A DNA stretch of 43,439 nt from an uncultured Lachnospiraceae bacterium (lineage in GTDB: Bacteria; Bacillota; Clostridia; Lachnospirales; Lachnospiraceae): contig CACWHK010000027.1 of assembly GCA_902760755.1 (NCBI GenBank), positions 1 to 43,439 on the forward strand, read 5' to 3'. Below are positions 9,246 to 16,969 of the stretch, in pieces. How positions within the stretch are numbered: the stretch's first letter is position 1; the number at the start of each line of letters is the position of its first letter. The notes beneath the pieces are model-generated. The model did not search any database, had not been told where the DNA came from, and saw only the letters and a list, made by a program, of their open reading frames with translations. The translations under genes were made by a program, and so were the position numbers.

Positions 9246-9262
9246 ATTCCGAAAAGTTTTGT

Positions 9263-9291
9263 TTGTAAATTGAAGGGAATCTATGTATAAT
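9263..9291 (+). promoter_or_regulatory. Sigma-A-type promoter for the PspA-like gene
   Basis: TTGTAA (9263-9268, four of six matches to TTGACA) and a perfect TATAAT (9286-9291) are separated by 17 bases. The transcript would begin near 9298, about 84 bases before the PspA-like start codon. Confidence 0.65.
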
Positions 9292-9381
9292 AGTAATGTC
9301 GAGTACAAGGCAGGGGGACACCCTTGGAAAAGGATGCGTTTGAACTGTGACATCCGTGAATAAAAGGAGGAAAGTTTAGTT

Positions 9382-10074
9382 ATGGGTATCTTGACAAGAT
9401 TTAAAGACATTATGGCATCGAACATCAACGCGCTTCTGGACAAGGCTGAGGATCCGGAGAAGATGATCGACCAGACCATGCGGAACCTGACCAGAGATCT
9501 GGGCAAGGTTAAGGAAGAGACCGCAGCGGTTATGGCTGATGAGCAGCGCGCTAAGCGTCAGCTGGATGAAGTGAACGCTGAGATCGCTAAGATGCAGACC
9601 TATGCTGAGAAGGCCGTAATGGCAGGAAATGATGCAGATGCAACCAAGTTCCTGACCGAGAAGGCAAAACTCCAGACAAAGCAGCAGTCCCTGCAGCAGA
9701 CCTATGATGTTGCTGCGGCGAATGCCATGAAGATGCGCCAGATGCATGACAAGCTGGTGAACGATATCAATGCCCTGAATGATCGTAAGGATGCCATCAA
9801 GGCTAAGATCAGAGTGGCTAAGACACAGCAGAAGATCAATCAGATGACATCAAATGTCGGTGACTCCAGTGCGAGCATCGCTGCATTTGAGCGTATGGAA
9901 GCGAAGGCAGACGCTATGCTGGATCTTGCAAATGCCGAGACTGAGCTGAACCAGACCGCTGCTTCCTCTGAGGTTGAGAATCTTGCGGCAAAATATGATG
10001 CAGCTCCCGATGCAGCCGTACAGGATGAGCTTGCAGCACTGAAGGCAAAACTCGGACAGACATCTGCCCAGTAA
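9382..10074 (+). CDS. PspA/IM30-family membrane-stress protein
   Basis: Predicted peripheral membrane protein of the ESCRT-III-like PspA/Vipp1/LiaH family, which assembles on damaged or stressed membranes. The 230 residues are almost wholly helical and charged, with no transmembrane segment. The N-terminal DKAEDPEKMIDQ stretch (about 17-28) is typical of the family. The central part is coiled coil rich in Lys, Gln and Ala, and the C terminus is Ala-rich. AAAGGAGGAAA precedes ATG 9382. The helicase gene starts one base after its stop. Confidence 0.9.
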   Translation: MGILTRFKDIMASNINALLDKAEDPEKMIDQTMRNLTRDLGKVKEETAAVMADEQRAKRQLDEVNAEIAKMQTYAEKAVMAGNDADATKFLTEKAKLQTKQQSLQQTYDVAAANAMKMRQMHDKLVNDINALNDRKDAIKAKIRVAKTQQKINQMTSNVGDSSASIAAFERMEAKADAMLDLANAETELNQTAASSEVENLAAKYDAAPDAAVQDELAALKAKLGQTSAQ

Positions 10075-10075
10075 T

Positions 10076-12364
10076 ATGGCCGGATTAAATCCAAGACAGG
10101 AAGAGGCCTGCTCGTATACCGAGGGGCCTCTCCTTATTTTAGCAGGCGCGGGTAGCGGAAAAACCCGTGTCATCACACACCGTATCGCTTATCTGATAAA
10201 TGAAAAGGCAGTGAATCCCTATAACATCCTGGCGATTACATTTACCAACAAGGCTGCAGGCGAGATGCGGGAGCGTGTGGACGCTATCGTGGGCTTCGGG
10301 GCGGAGTCAATCTGGGTCAGTACATTTCACTCCATGTGTGTGCGGATCCTCCGGAGATTCCATGAACGGCTCGGTGGAAAGAATAACTTTACGATCTATG
10401 ATGCAGACGATCAGAAGGCAGCGGTAAAAGAGGTGCTTCGTCTGCTTTCTTTTGATGAGAAGCAGTATCCCGTCCGGGCCATGCTGGCAGCCATCTCCAA
10501 GGCAAAGGAGGACTTCCTTTCTCCGGAGGAGTATGACCGTCAGGCAGCGGGAAACTACCGGGATCAGAATATTGCGAAGGTTTACCGGGAGTATCAGAGG
10601 CGGCTTCGCAGCAGCAATGCGCTGGATTTTGATGATCTGATCTGCAGGACCATAGATCTTTTCATGCAGCATCCGGATGTACTGGAGCTCTATCAGGAGC
10701 GCTTCCACTACATCATGGTGGATGAGTATCAGGATACGAACCATGCACAGTTTGTTCTGGTGAAGATGCTTGCAGCCAAGTATCGGAATCTCTGTGTTGT
10801 CGGGGATGATGATCAGTCGATCTACAAGTTCCGGGGTGCGAATATCTATAACATCCTGAACTTTGAGAAAGAATATCCGGATGCCAAGGTGGTAAAGCTG
10901 GAGCAGAACTACCGGTCCACCTCGAACATCCTGAACGCGGCCAACGGCGTCATAGCCAATAACGAAGGCCGGAAGGATAAGAGCCTCTGGACGGAGAACG
11001 GGGAGGGAGAGAAGGTGCTCTTTACCCGCTATGAGGATGACCGCGGAGAAGCGGTGGGCGTCTGCAAGAAGGTGTTTTCCATCCTTCAGGAGGGCGGAAG
11101 CCTGCAGGATATCGCGGTGCTGTACCGGACCAATGCCCAGTCCCGTGTTCTGGAGGAGCAGCTGATCCGGGAGAATATCCCTTATCAGCTGGTGGGAGGA
11201 ACCAACTTCTATGCAAGGAAGGAGATCCGGGATCTGGTGGGATACCTGAAATGTATCGCCAATCCGGCGGATGATATATCGCTTGTTCGGATCATCAATG
11301 TTCCGCGGCGGGGGATCGGAGATACCACCGTAAGCAAGCTTCGGGATTTTGCTGCAGAAAACGGAATCTCCCTGTATGACGCTCTTCTGGATGCCGAAGC
11401 GGTGCCGGGAGTCAGCCGTGCGGCAGGGAAGCTCCGGGAGTTTACGGATCTGATGGAGAGCTTCCGGGAGACTGCAGCTCTGGGAGACCTTTCTCTTTTA
11501 TATACGGATATCCTGTCGAAGACCGGGTACCGTGTGGAGCTGGAAGCAGAGAAGACCGATGAATCCAGGAGCCGGCTCGAGAACCTGCAGGAGCTGGGAA
11601 ATAAGATCTCGGAATATGAGCTTCGGGCGGAGCAGCCGTCTCTGGTGGAGCTGCTGGAGGAGATTTCTCTGGTGGCAGATACGGATACGGCGGATGACGC
11701 AGGAGAGCGGATGACGCTGATGACACTGCACAGTGCCAAGGGTCTGGAGTTCCCCTATGTGTTCCTGGTAGGTATGGAGGAACGGCTCTTCCCCAGCGGT
11801 ATGTCCCTTGATTCGGATGACCCGGATGCGGAAGAGGAGGAACGGCGGCTCTGTTATGTGGGGATCACCCGGGCCAAGCTTCGCCTGTTCCTCAGTGCAG
11901 CGGCAAGGCGCATGGTGAACGGGCAGGTGACCTATCCGGCGGTATCCAGATTTATCGATGAGATACCGAAGAATCTTCTGATCCGGGAGGGTCGTGCAGA
12001 GGCTCCTGCGGATGCGGGCTTCGGAGGCGGTTACGGAAGCTACGGGCAAAGGGGAAGAACCTCCGGATACGGAGGGGACCGGTACTACGACGAGTGGCAG
12101 GGCACAACCTTCCGGAAGAAGGCGTCTCCTTCCGCTTTTGGGATGGCAGGCGGGTTTAAGCCAAAGGCAACCATGCAAAAAGGGGTTCCGGCAGCCACGG
12201 AGATTGATTATAAGGTGGGAGATACGGTTAAACATATTAAGTTCGGCCGGGGAGTTGTAACGGAAATGGTACGCGGCGGTAACGATTATGAAGTGACCGT
12301 AGATTTTGATGCCGCAGGCGAAAAAAGAATGTTCGCCTCCCTTGCGAAGTTGAAAAAGATATGA
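10076..12364 (+). CDS. pcrA: Superfamily 1 DNA helicase PcrA/UvrD
   Basis: ATP-driven 3'-5' helicase for repair, replication restart and rolling-circle plasmid replication. All main motifs are present in order: AGAGSGKT (motif I), the LDFDDLI stretch, VDEYQDTNHAQ (II), GDDDQSIYKFRGA (III), LEQNYRST (IV), MTLHSAKGLEF (V) and RRLCYVGITRA (VI). A Gly/Tyr-rich linker leads to a C-terminal Tudor-like RNA-polymerase-binding module (VGDTVKHIKFGRG). The 762 residues fit PcrA. ATG 10076 has no clear ribosome site of its own and lies one base after the PspA stop, so its translation is probably coupled. Confidence 0.96.
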   Translation: MAGLNPRQEEACSYTEGPLLILAGAGSGKTRVITHRIAYLINEKAVNPYNILAITFTNKAAGEMRERVDAIVGFGAESIWVSTFHSMCVRILRRFHERLGGKNNFTIYDADDQKAAVKEVLRLLSFDEKQYPVRAMLAAISKAKEDFLSPEEYDRQAAGNYRDQNIAKVYREYQRRLRSSNALDFDDLICRTIDLFMQHPDVLELYQERFHYIMVDEYQDTNHAQFVLVKMLAAKYRNLCVVGDDDQSIYKFRGANIYNILNFEKEYPDAKVVKLEQNYRSTSNILNAANGVIANNEGRKDKSLWTENGEGEKVLFTRYEDDRGEAVGVCKKVFSILQEGGSLQDIAVLYRTNAQSRVLEEQLIRENIPYQLVGGTNFYARKEIRDLVGYLKCIANPADDISLVRIINVPRRGIGDTTVSKLRDFAAENGISLYDALLDAEAVPGVSRAAGKLREFTDLMESFRETAALGDLSLLYTDILSKTGYRVELEAEKTDESRSRLENLQELGNKISEYELRAEQPSLVELLEEISLVADTDTADDAGERMTLMTLHSAKGLEFPYVFLVGMEERLFPSGMSLDSDDPDAEEEERRLCYVGITRAKLRLFLSAAARRMVNGQVTYPAVSRFIDEIPKNLLIREGRAEAPADAGFGGGYGSYGQRGRTSGYGGDRYYDEWQGTTFRKKASPSAFGMAGGFKPKATMQKGVPAATEIDYKVGDTVKHIKFGRGVVTEMVRGGNDYEVTVDFDAAGEKRMFASLAKLKKI

Positions 12365-12370
12365 TATAAT
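12342..12370 (+). promoter_or_regulatory. Promoter inside the 3' end of pcrA
   Basis: TTGCGA (12342-12347) and TATAAT (12365-12370) are 17 bases apart. The -10 is extended (TGATATAAT). It overlaps the last codons of pcrA and would drive the small acidic membrane-protein gene separately. Confidence 0.7.
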
Positions 12371-12413
12371 CCTTTACATAGCAAAAAACCATTAAAAGTA
12401 GGAGGTTCAAATC

Positions 12414-12662
12414 ATGGAAGAAGTAACTGTAGTAGAAGAGGAAACCCCGGTAAAGAAGGCGCGTAATTGGTTCCTGACAATCGCTATCATTGTTGGTATC
12501 GTTGCAATCGTTGCTGGTATCGCCGTTGCAGTTTACAAGTATCTGACACCGGATTACCTTGACGATTTTGATGAGTTCGATGACGATTTCGATGATGATT
12601 TCTTTGAGGATGATCAGGAGATCGCTGAGGACGTTAAGCCGGAAGTTAGCGCTGCTGAGTAA
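12414..12662 (+). CDS. Small single-pass membrane protein with acidic tail
   Basis: An 82-residue protein of unknown function. Residues 1-18 are charged, about 20-42 form one hydrophobic helix rich in Ile, Val and Ala, and the C-terminal half is strongly acidic with runs of Asp and Phe (DDFDEFDDDFDDDFF). The acidic tail is probably cytosolic or exposed on one membrane face; the topology is not determined. TAGGAGG precedes ATG 12414. It has its own strong promoter and is followed by a clear terminator, so it is expressed as a single-gene unit. I do not recognise the family. Confidence 0.85.
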   Translation: MEEVTVVEEETPVKKARNWFLTIAIIVGIVAIVAGIAVAVYKYLTPDYLDDFDEFDDDFDDDFFEDDQEIAEDVKPEVSAAE

Positions 12663-12695
12663 TCAGAACAGGGTTTATTCCAGGTTTGGAAATAG

Positions 12696-12741
12696 GCACG
12701 GAATCTCCCGAAACAAGCGGGGATTCCGTGCTGTTTCTTTT
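12696..12741 (+). terminator. Intrinsic terminator after the acidic membrane protein
   Basis: A stem of about 14 pairs (12696-12710 with 12718-12731, one bulged T) closes on a short loop and is followed by a T-rich stretch, TGTTTCTTTT. Confidence 0.85.
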
Positions 12742-12926
12742 CCCTGAAGAACACCGTAAAAAACCCTGAATAGTAAAAGTAAACTCGGTATGAACGAGTA
12801 GATTCTATGTCCCCCTCAAAACGGCGGGAGATTAAAAGGTTTTTGTGGTTAAATATAACCATTTAACCATTTGTGGTAAACTGTCCTTGAAATTGATGGG
12901 AATTCCATAAATCGGAGCATGACTAA
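12742..12926. other. AT-rich gap between terminator and IS element, with a palindrome
   Basis: No gene was found here. The most regular element is a perfect 9-base inverted repeat, TGGTTAAAT (12846-12854) and ATTTAACCA (12861-12869), around a 6-base centre. A weaker repeat, ACTCG (12783-12787) and CGAGT (12795-12799), lies upstream. Either could be a regulatory site whose target gene was displaced when the IS element inserted. Confidence 0.4.
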
Positions 12927-14433
12927 CAAGCCTCTAGAAATGTGTGTGTGAAAAGGTGATTTCTACAGGCCGGTATAAGGGTTTATGATTTCATACTCCG
13001 GTGGCGGGTTTTCATAGGTTTATTTACGCAGCAGCTTCGGGGATAGCGTTACTTCATCTGGCGCTATATACCGAAGCTGTAGCTTTTTCAGTATATCTTT
13101 GCCGAAGTAATCCAGTGCTACTTCGTACGGGGTACGGCCGTTCAGTTTCTTTCGTGGTGAATTATTAATGTGATCGGCACATTTCCGTATGTCCCACTGC
13201 GTCAGATCCTCGAACACAGTTCCCTTTGGAAGGATCATGCGAAGCATCGTATGAACATTTTCAATCCCGGCTTTCTGACAGCTGCGCATGGGATCGCAGT
13301 AATAAATGCGTGTCCGGTTAAAGTCCGGACCGCCCGACTCAAGTTCATCCGGTTTCCCGAATTCAACACCTCGATCGGTCAGGATGGATTCGAAGACGTA
13401 TGCGAATTCGTAGGCATCCCCCAGGGACCGCTGGATCGCAGCAAATTCAAGCTTTACAGCGCCGGGAGTGCAACGATTCATCAGACGAGCGATCAACAGC
13501 TCAAAATCGGGATAGTACAGCGTCAGGATGCACTTTAAGGAGCCTTTCGCAGACTTTACAGTATCCATCTGCCAGTGCTCGCCTTCCAGGGAACAATCAT
13601 CGAGAAAGTCCCGGTATGTCCGGTTGACGAAAACTTCGCGGTCGGTGATCTGCGTCTTATGACACTTGCGGGGTTTGAACTTCACCTTACGTTTCAGATC
13701 CACATTTCTTGTGAGCAGAATGTTCTGGGAAATGTAGTTGTAGAGCGTTTTCACAGAGATGCCCAGCTCCGGATGATTCGCAATGATCATATACGGAGAC
13801 TGACCCTGGAGGATCAGCGGCCGGACAACATCATCTAATGCATGGAGTTCCTTTTTGGTGAGATTCACGCCGGAACGGGAACCTACAAGACGCTCCCTGT
13901 ACTTTCGGTCAGCAGCCTTTGCGTTATAGTCATACTTCGTCTGGATGGAGCACCGACTACGTGCTTTATCACAACCATTGCAGACGTAAGGGGCGCGTTC
14001 TATCTGCCTGCATGCTTCTCGTTCAAAACGAGGGCAGACAAGATTGCATCTCAGACAGGATCTGCAGTATCTGTCGCAGATCTCGATCTTATTGCATGCA
14101 TTGATCTTTTTGCACCTGAAGCGATGTATACAGAAGTTGTGTGGGTTTATGAAGCTGCCACGATGATAAGTGTTTACAATGCGGTTATTCCAGACCTCTT
14201 TGGAAATGGTGGATGGATCCTTGCAAAGGTACTTTGCAATCTCCCGGAAAGACTTGCGTTCGTTCAAAGCCTCTTCGATATAAACACGATCCTCAAGTGT
14301 CAGATGTGTATGGTTACCCGGTATCATTCTTGACATAGCATACCTCCTTTACCGCCACCGGGTACCATGTAAAGCGTATAGGGAAATGGGGAAGATAACA
14401 ACAGGGAAATATGAATGTTTTATTTCTACTTAT
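12927..14433 (-). mobile_element. IS30-family insertion sequence
   Basis: The transposase gene fills most of the element. A 10-base direct repeat, GCATGACTAA, lies at 12917-12926 and 14434-14443 and may be the target duplication. Inside it, CCGGTGGCGG (12998-13007) and its complement (14352-14361) form an inverted repeat, extended to TAC with one gap. These sit almost symmetrically, about 68 bases from each direct repeat. A second short inverted pair, TAGAAAT (12935-12941) and ATTTCTA (14422-14428), lies near the ends. A 10-base duplication is long for IS30, where 2-3 bases are common, so the exact boundaries are tentative. Confidence 0.65.
13020..14336 (-). CDS. IS30-family DDE transposase
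   Basis: Transposase of 438 residues that moves its own element. The N-terminal helix-turn-helix (LTLEDRVYIEEAL to about residue 50) binds the ends. A cysteine-rich insert at about 69-129 with many Cys pairs probably binds zinc, as in many clostridial IS30 enzymes. The DDE triad is Asp258 (WQMDTV), Asp321 (LTDRGVEF) and Glu359 (GIENVH). The frame is intact, so it may be active. AAGGAGGT on the minus strand (plus 14342-14349) precedes ATG at 14334-14336. Confidence 0.95.
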   Translation of the reverse strand: MSRMIPGNHTHLTLEDRVYIEEALNERKSFREIAKYLCKDPSTISKEVWNNRIVNTYHRGSFINPHNFCIHRFRCKKINACNKIEICDRYCRSCLRCNLVCPRFEREACRQIERAPYVCNGCDKARSRCSIQTKYDYNAKAADRKYRERLVGSRSGVNLTKKELHALDDVVRPLILQGQSPYMIIANHPELGISVKTLYNYISQNILLTRNVDLKRKVKFKPRKCHKTQITDREVFVNRTYRDFLDDCSLEGEHWQMDTVKSAKGSLKCILTLYYPDFELLIARLMNRCTPGAVKLEFAAIQRSLGDAYEFAYVFESILTDRGVEFGKPDELESGGPDFNRTRIYYCDPMRSCQKAGIENVHTMLRMILPKGTVFEDLTQWDIRKCADHINNSPRKKLNGRTPYEVALDYFGKDILKKLQLRYIAPDEVTLSPKLLRK

Positions 14434-14536
14434 GCATGACTAAATTCTACCGAGAGACTTGAGAGTAGAAATTCGAAATACATTTCACGGGGTAGTTCAA
14501 AGCTTACATCAGGACTTCTCAATAAGCGCTGCCCCA

Positions 14537-14545
14537 TGATATAAT
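14537..14545 (+). promoter_or_regulatory. Extended -10 element, possible leader promoter
   Basis: TGATATAAT at 14537-14545 with a weak -35 (TTCTCA, 14516-14521). It would transcribe the mini-frames at 14615-14691 and possibly the antiporter. Confidence 0.45.
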
Positions 14546-14614
14546 AAGACAGGTTTTAACGGCAATCGTTTTGCTGATGCCGAAATACCTGATGTTATAA
14601 AGGAGAATAAGCGT

Positions 14615-14691
14615 ATGAACAAGAAATGATTAGCAGGTATCCTGCTTGGATGCATGATCCGGACGGATCCGATAAAAAAGACAAAGAATAA
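14615..14691 (+). other. Overlapping mini reading frames upstream of antiporter
   Basis: AAAGGAG (14599-14605) precedes ATG 14615, which encodes only MNKK before TGA (14627-14629). A second ATG at 14626 overlaps that stop (ATGA) and runs 21 codons to TAA 14689-14691, with a charged end, DPDGSDKKDKE. In the first frame, LAGILLGCM follows the stop codon and resembles a lipoprotein signal start. It could be a decayed small lipoprotein gene or a translated leader. The strong ribosome site is the only firm evidence. Confidence 0.3.
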
Positions 14692-14706
14692 ACCAATGAT
14701 GAAGAA

Positions 14707-14715
14707 TGCTATAAT
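14707..14715 (+). promoter_or_regulatory. Extended -10 element just upstream of antiporter
   Basis: TGCTATAAT at 14707-14715 would start a transcript near 14722, about 31 bases before the antiporter ATG. No good -35 was seen. Confidence 0.5.
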
Positions 14716-14752
14716 GGGATAAGTGCTATGTGACCGACAAGGAGGCCCTGCC

Positions 14753-16582
14753 ATGACCAAAAAAGAACCAAACTTTAAAGCATTATTCCCCATCGCCCTT
14801 TTCCTGATCCTGTATCTCGGAAACGGGATTTATTTTCAATACATCAATCCGACAGAAGGCGTTATGGGCTTCTATGTGGTTTCTGTTGTTCTTGCATTTT
14901 CCATTTCACTCATAGTTGCTTTTCTGCAAAACAGATCCCTTACCTTTGATGAAAAGATTCATGTCTGTGCCAGGGGGATAGGAGATGACAACATCGTGAT
15001 CATGCTGTTCATCTTTATCCTGGCCGGTGCGTTCAGTGGCATAGCCGGTGCTGCGGGTGGAGCCGACAGCACGGCAAATCTTCTACTCAGTATCATCCCC
15101 GGTCGCTTTACCGTTCCCGGGTTATTCCTTATTTCCTGTATCATCTCCATGTCCATGGGGACAAGTGTGGGTGCGATTTCGCTGCTGGCACCCATTGCGG
15201 TGGCAGTTGCGGATAACGGCGGGCTGTCCAAGGCTCTTTGTGTGGGCGTCATCGTGGGCGGCTCCATGTTCGGAGACAATCTTTCCTTCATTTCCGATAC
15301 GACCATAGCTGCGACGAAAACTCAGGGCGTTGAAATGAAAGATAAGTTCCGGACGAATATTCGTGTGGCCTTTCCCGCAGCGGCGATTACGCTGATCATC
15401 CTGATCATCTATGCTATCGTCAGTGACGAGACGGTTGCCGGAGTCTATAAGTATAATATCTGGCAGGCGCTGCCTTACTTTGCGGTGCTGATCCTGTCCG
15501 TGATCGGAATCAATGTATTCATCGTGCTATTTGCGGGATGTGCGCTCTTTACGATCGTGGGATGTTTCACGGGTACCCTTACGTATTCCTCAACCCTGGC
15601 CTCTATGGGAAATGGGATCTCCGGGATCTTTGAAACCATGATCGTAACGATACTTGTTGCCTCCATTGCAGCGCTGATCAAGGAAAACGGGGGCTTCGAG
15701 GCAGTTCTGGCCATGATCAGGAAGAAAGCGGGATCGAAGCGGGGAGGCATGTTCGGAATCGCTTTTCTTACTGCATTTATGGATGTGGCAACGGCAAATA
15801 ATACGGTAGCCATCGTCATAGCCGCGCCTATTGCCAAGGATATCAGCCGGGAATACGGCGTGGAACCAAGGAAAGTGGCTTCACTTATGGATACCTGCTC
15901 CTGTATCACGCAGGGAATTATCCCTTACGGTGCACAGCTGCTGGTGGCTGCGAATCTGTCCGGACTGGCCGCTTTCAGCATGATCCCGTTTTTGATCTAT
16001 CCCTTTATCCTGATGGTATTCGTCGTAATCTCGATCGTGAAAGAGAAAAATGATAAAAAGGAATTCTTCAGTGTGATCCCGCATCTGAAAGGAAGCAGAG
16101 TAACACTGAAACAGATATCGCCCGAGGATGAAGACGGTCTTCGGGAAATGGTGAAAAGCGAAGCGGTATACCGGTATCTGCCCACATTTCTTTATGAGAA
16201 GAAATACGAGGATGTGTCTTATGTGATCGACCACCTCTATACCGAGTGTCTGCAGGATTCCCTGATCCTGGGGATATACGTGGACGGTGAATTCGCCGGA
16301 CTTGCGGAGATGTACGGCTACAATAAGGAACTGCGAAAGGTCAGCGTAGGATATCGCCTTTTGGAACGTTTCTGGGGTCAGGGTATAGCCACGGAGACCC
16401 TCTCTTTGCTTATGACTTATCTCACCGGTGAAGCGGGGATGGAGATCATTACCGCCAGCACCATGGAAGAGAATCATGCATCCGCTGCGGTCCTGAAAAA
16501 GAACGGATTTGAACTTGTTGCCCATGCAGATGAAGACTGGGGTTATGGAGTCCCGACCCCGGCCTGCAAGTGGATCAGGTAA
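14753..16582 (+). CDS. NhaC-type Na+/H+ antiporter fused to GNAT acetyltransferase
   Basis: Residues 1 to about 440 form a polytopic antiporter of the NhaC superfamily. Many hydrophobic helices are visible, with the segments MGTSVGAISLLAPIA, GGSMFGDNLSFISDTT, ATANNTVAIVIAAPIA and DTCSCITQGIIPYGAQ matching this fold. From about residue 450 (RVTLKQISPEDEDGL) to the end it is a soluble RimJ/RimL-like GNAT domain with an acetyl-CoA loop region (RFWGQGIATE) and ENHASAAVLKKNGFEL. The membrane part probably exchanges Na+ or a small organic ion for protons, and the GNAT part would sit in the cytoplasm. ATG 14753 was chosen over an upstream GTG (14723) because GGAGG at 14741-14745 fits it. A sequencing artefact joining two genes is unlikely, since the frame is continuous through the linker. 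Confidence 0.88.
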   Translation: MTKKEPNFKALFPIALFLILYLGNGIYFQYINPTEGVMGFYVVSVVLAFSISLIVAFLQNRSLTFDEKIHVCARGIGDDNIVIMLFIFILAGAFSGIAGAAGGADSTANLLLSIIPGRFTVPGLFLISCIISMSMGTSVGAISLLAPIAVAVADNGGLSKALCVGVIVGGSMFGDNLSFISDTTIAATKTQGVEMKDKFRTNIRVAFPAAAITLIILIIYAIVSDETVAGVYKYNIWQALPYFAVLILSVIGINVFIVLFAGCALFTIVGCFTGTLTYSSTLASMGNGISGIFETMIVTILVASIAALIKENGGFEAVLAMIRKKAGSKRGGMFGIAFLTAFMDVATANNTVAIVIAAPIAKDISREYGVEPRKVASLMDTCSCITQGIIPYGAQLLVAANLSGLAAFSMIPFLIYPFILMVFVVISIVKEKNDKKEFFSVIPHLKGSRVTLKQISPEDEDGLREMVKSEAVYRYLPTFLYEKKYEDVSYVIDHLYTECLQDSLILGIYVDGEFAGLAEMYGYNKELRKVSVGYRLLERFWGQGIATETLSLLMTYLTGEAGMEIITASTMEENHASAAVLKKNGFELVAHADEDWGYGVPTPACKWIR

Positions 16583-16626
16583 AAATCGTATTGCGAAGAC
16601 CGGGTTTTACCTGGCGGTGGTGCAGA

Positions 16627-16698
16627 ATGAAGAAAAAGCTGTTTACTATGAATGGGTGGGGATATGTTTGCGAAGATGAGCAATGGAATGACGTATAA
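16627..16698 (+). other. Short reading frame of 23 codons
   Basis: ATG 16627 to TAA 16696-16698 encodes a basic start (MKKKLF) followed by GWGYVCEDEQWNDV. Its stop overlaps the next ATG (TAATG), a typical coupling arrangement. The region is more A+T-rich than its neighbours. Possibly a gene fragment; no family recognised. Confidence 0.3.
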
Positions 16699-16956
16699 TG
16701 CCTATTAGATTCAGAAAAGAAATCCATTTGCATGACAGGGATGTGATAGAACTGTTCGATGTGGGATGGTATGTATTATATGATGTTATGATTCCCGGGG
16801 CTTCAACTGTTTGGCGGATTAATAAAGAAGATTATGACAAATATAATTTTTGCTGAAAGAGGGGTAAAATATTCTGATCCTAAGGTTGAAAGAACCGACT
16901 TGACGAAAGAGGAATATATTCATGCGATGCAATTCTACGATAGGAAAAATTTCTGA
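16698..16956 (+). pseudogene. Probable frameshifted small gene
   Basis: ATG 16698 opens 52 codons ending at TGA 16854-16856 (product ends NKEDYDKYNFC). The next frame carries on directly with AERGVKYSDPKVERTDLTKE and closes at 16954-16956 with QFYDRKNF. Removing one T from the run of five at 16847-16851 would join the two into a protein of about 85 residues. The region is visibly A+T-richer than the flanking genes. No homologue recognised, and the frameshift could be a mutation, phase variation or a sequencing error. Confidence 0.45.
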
Positions 16957-16969
16957 ATACAAGGGGAGG

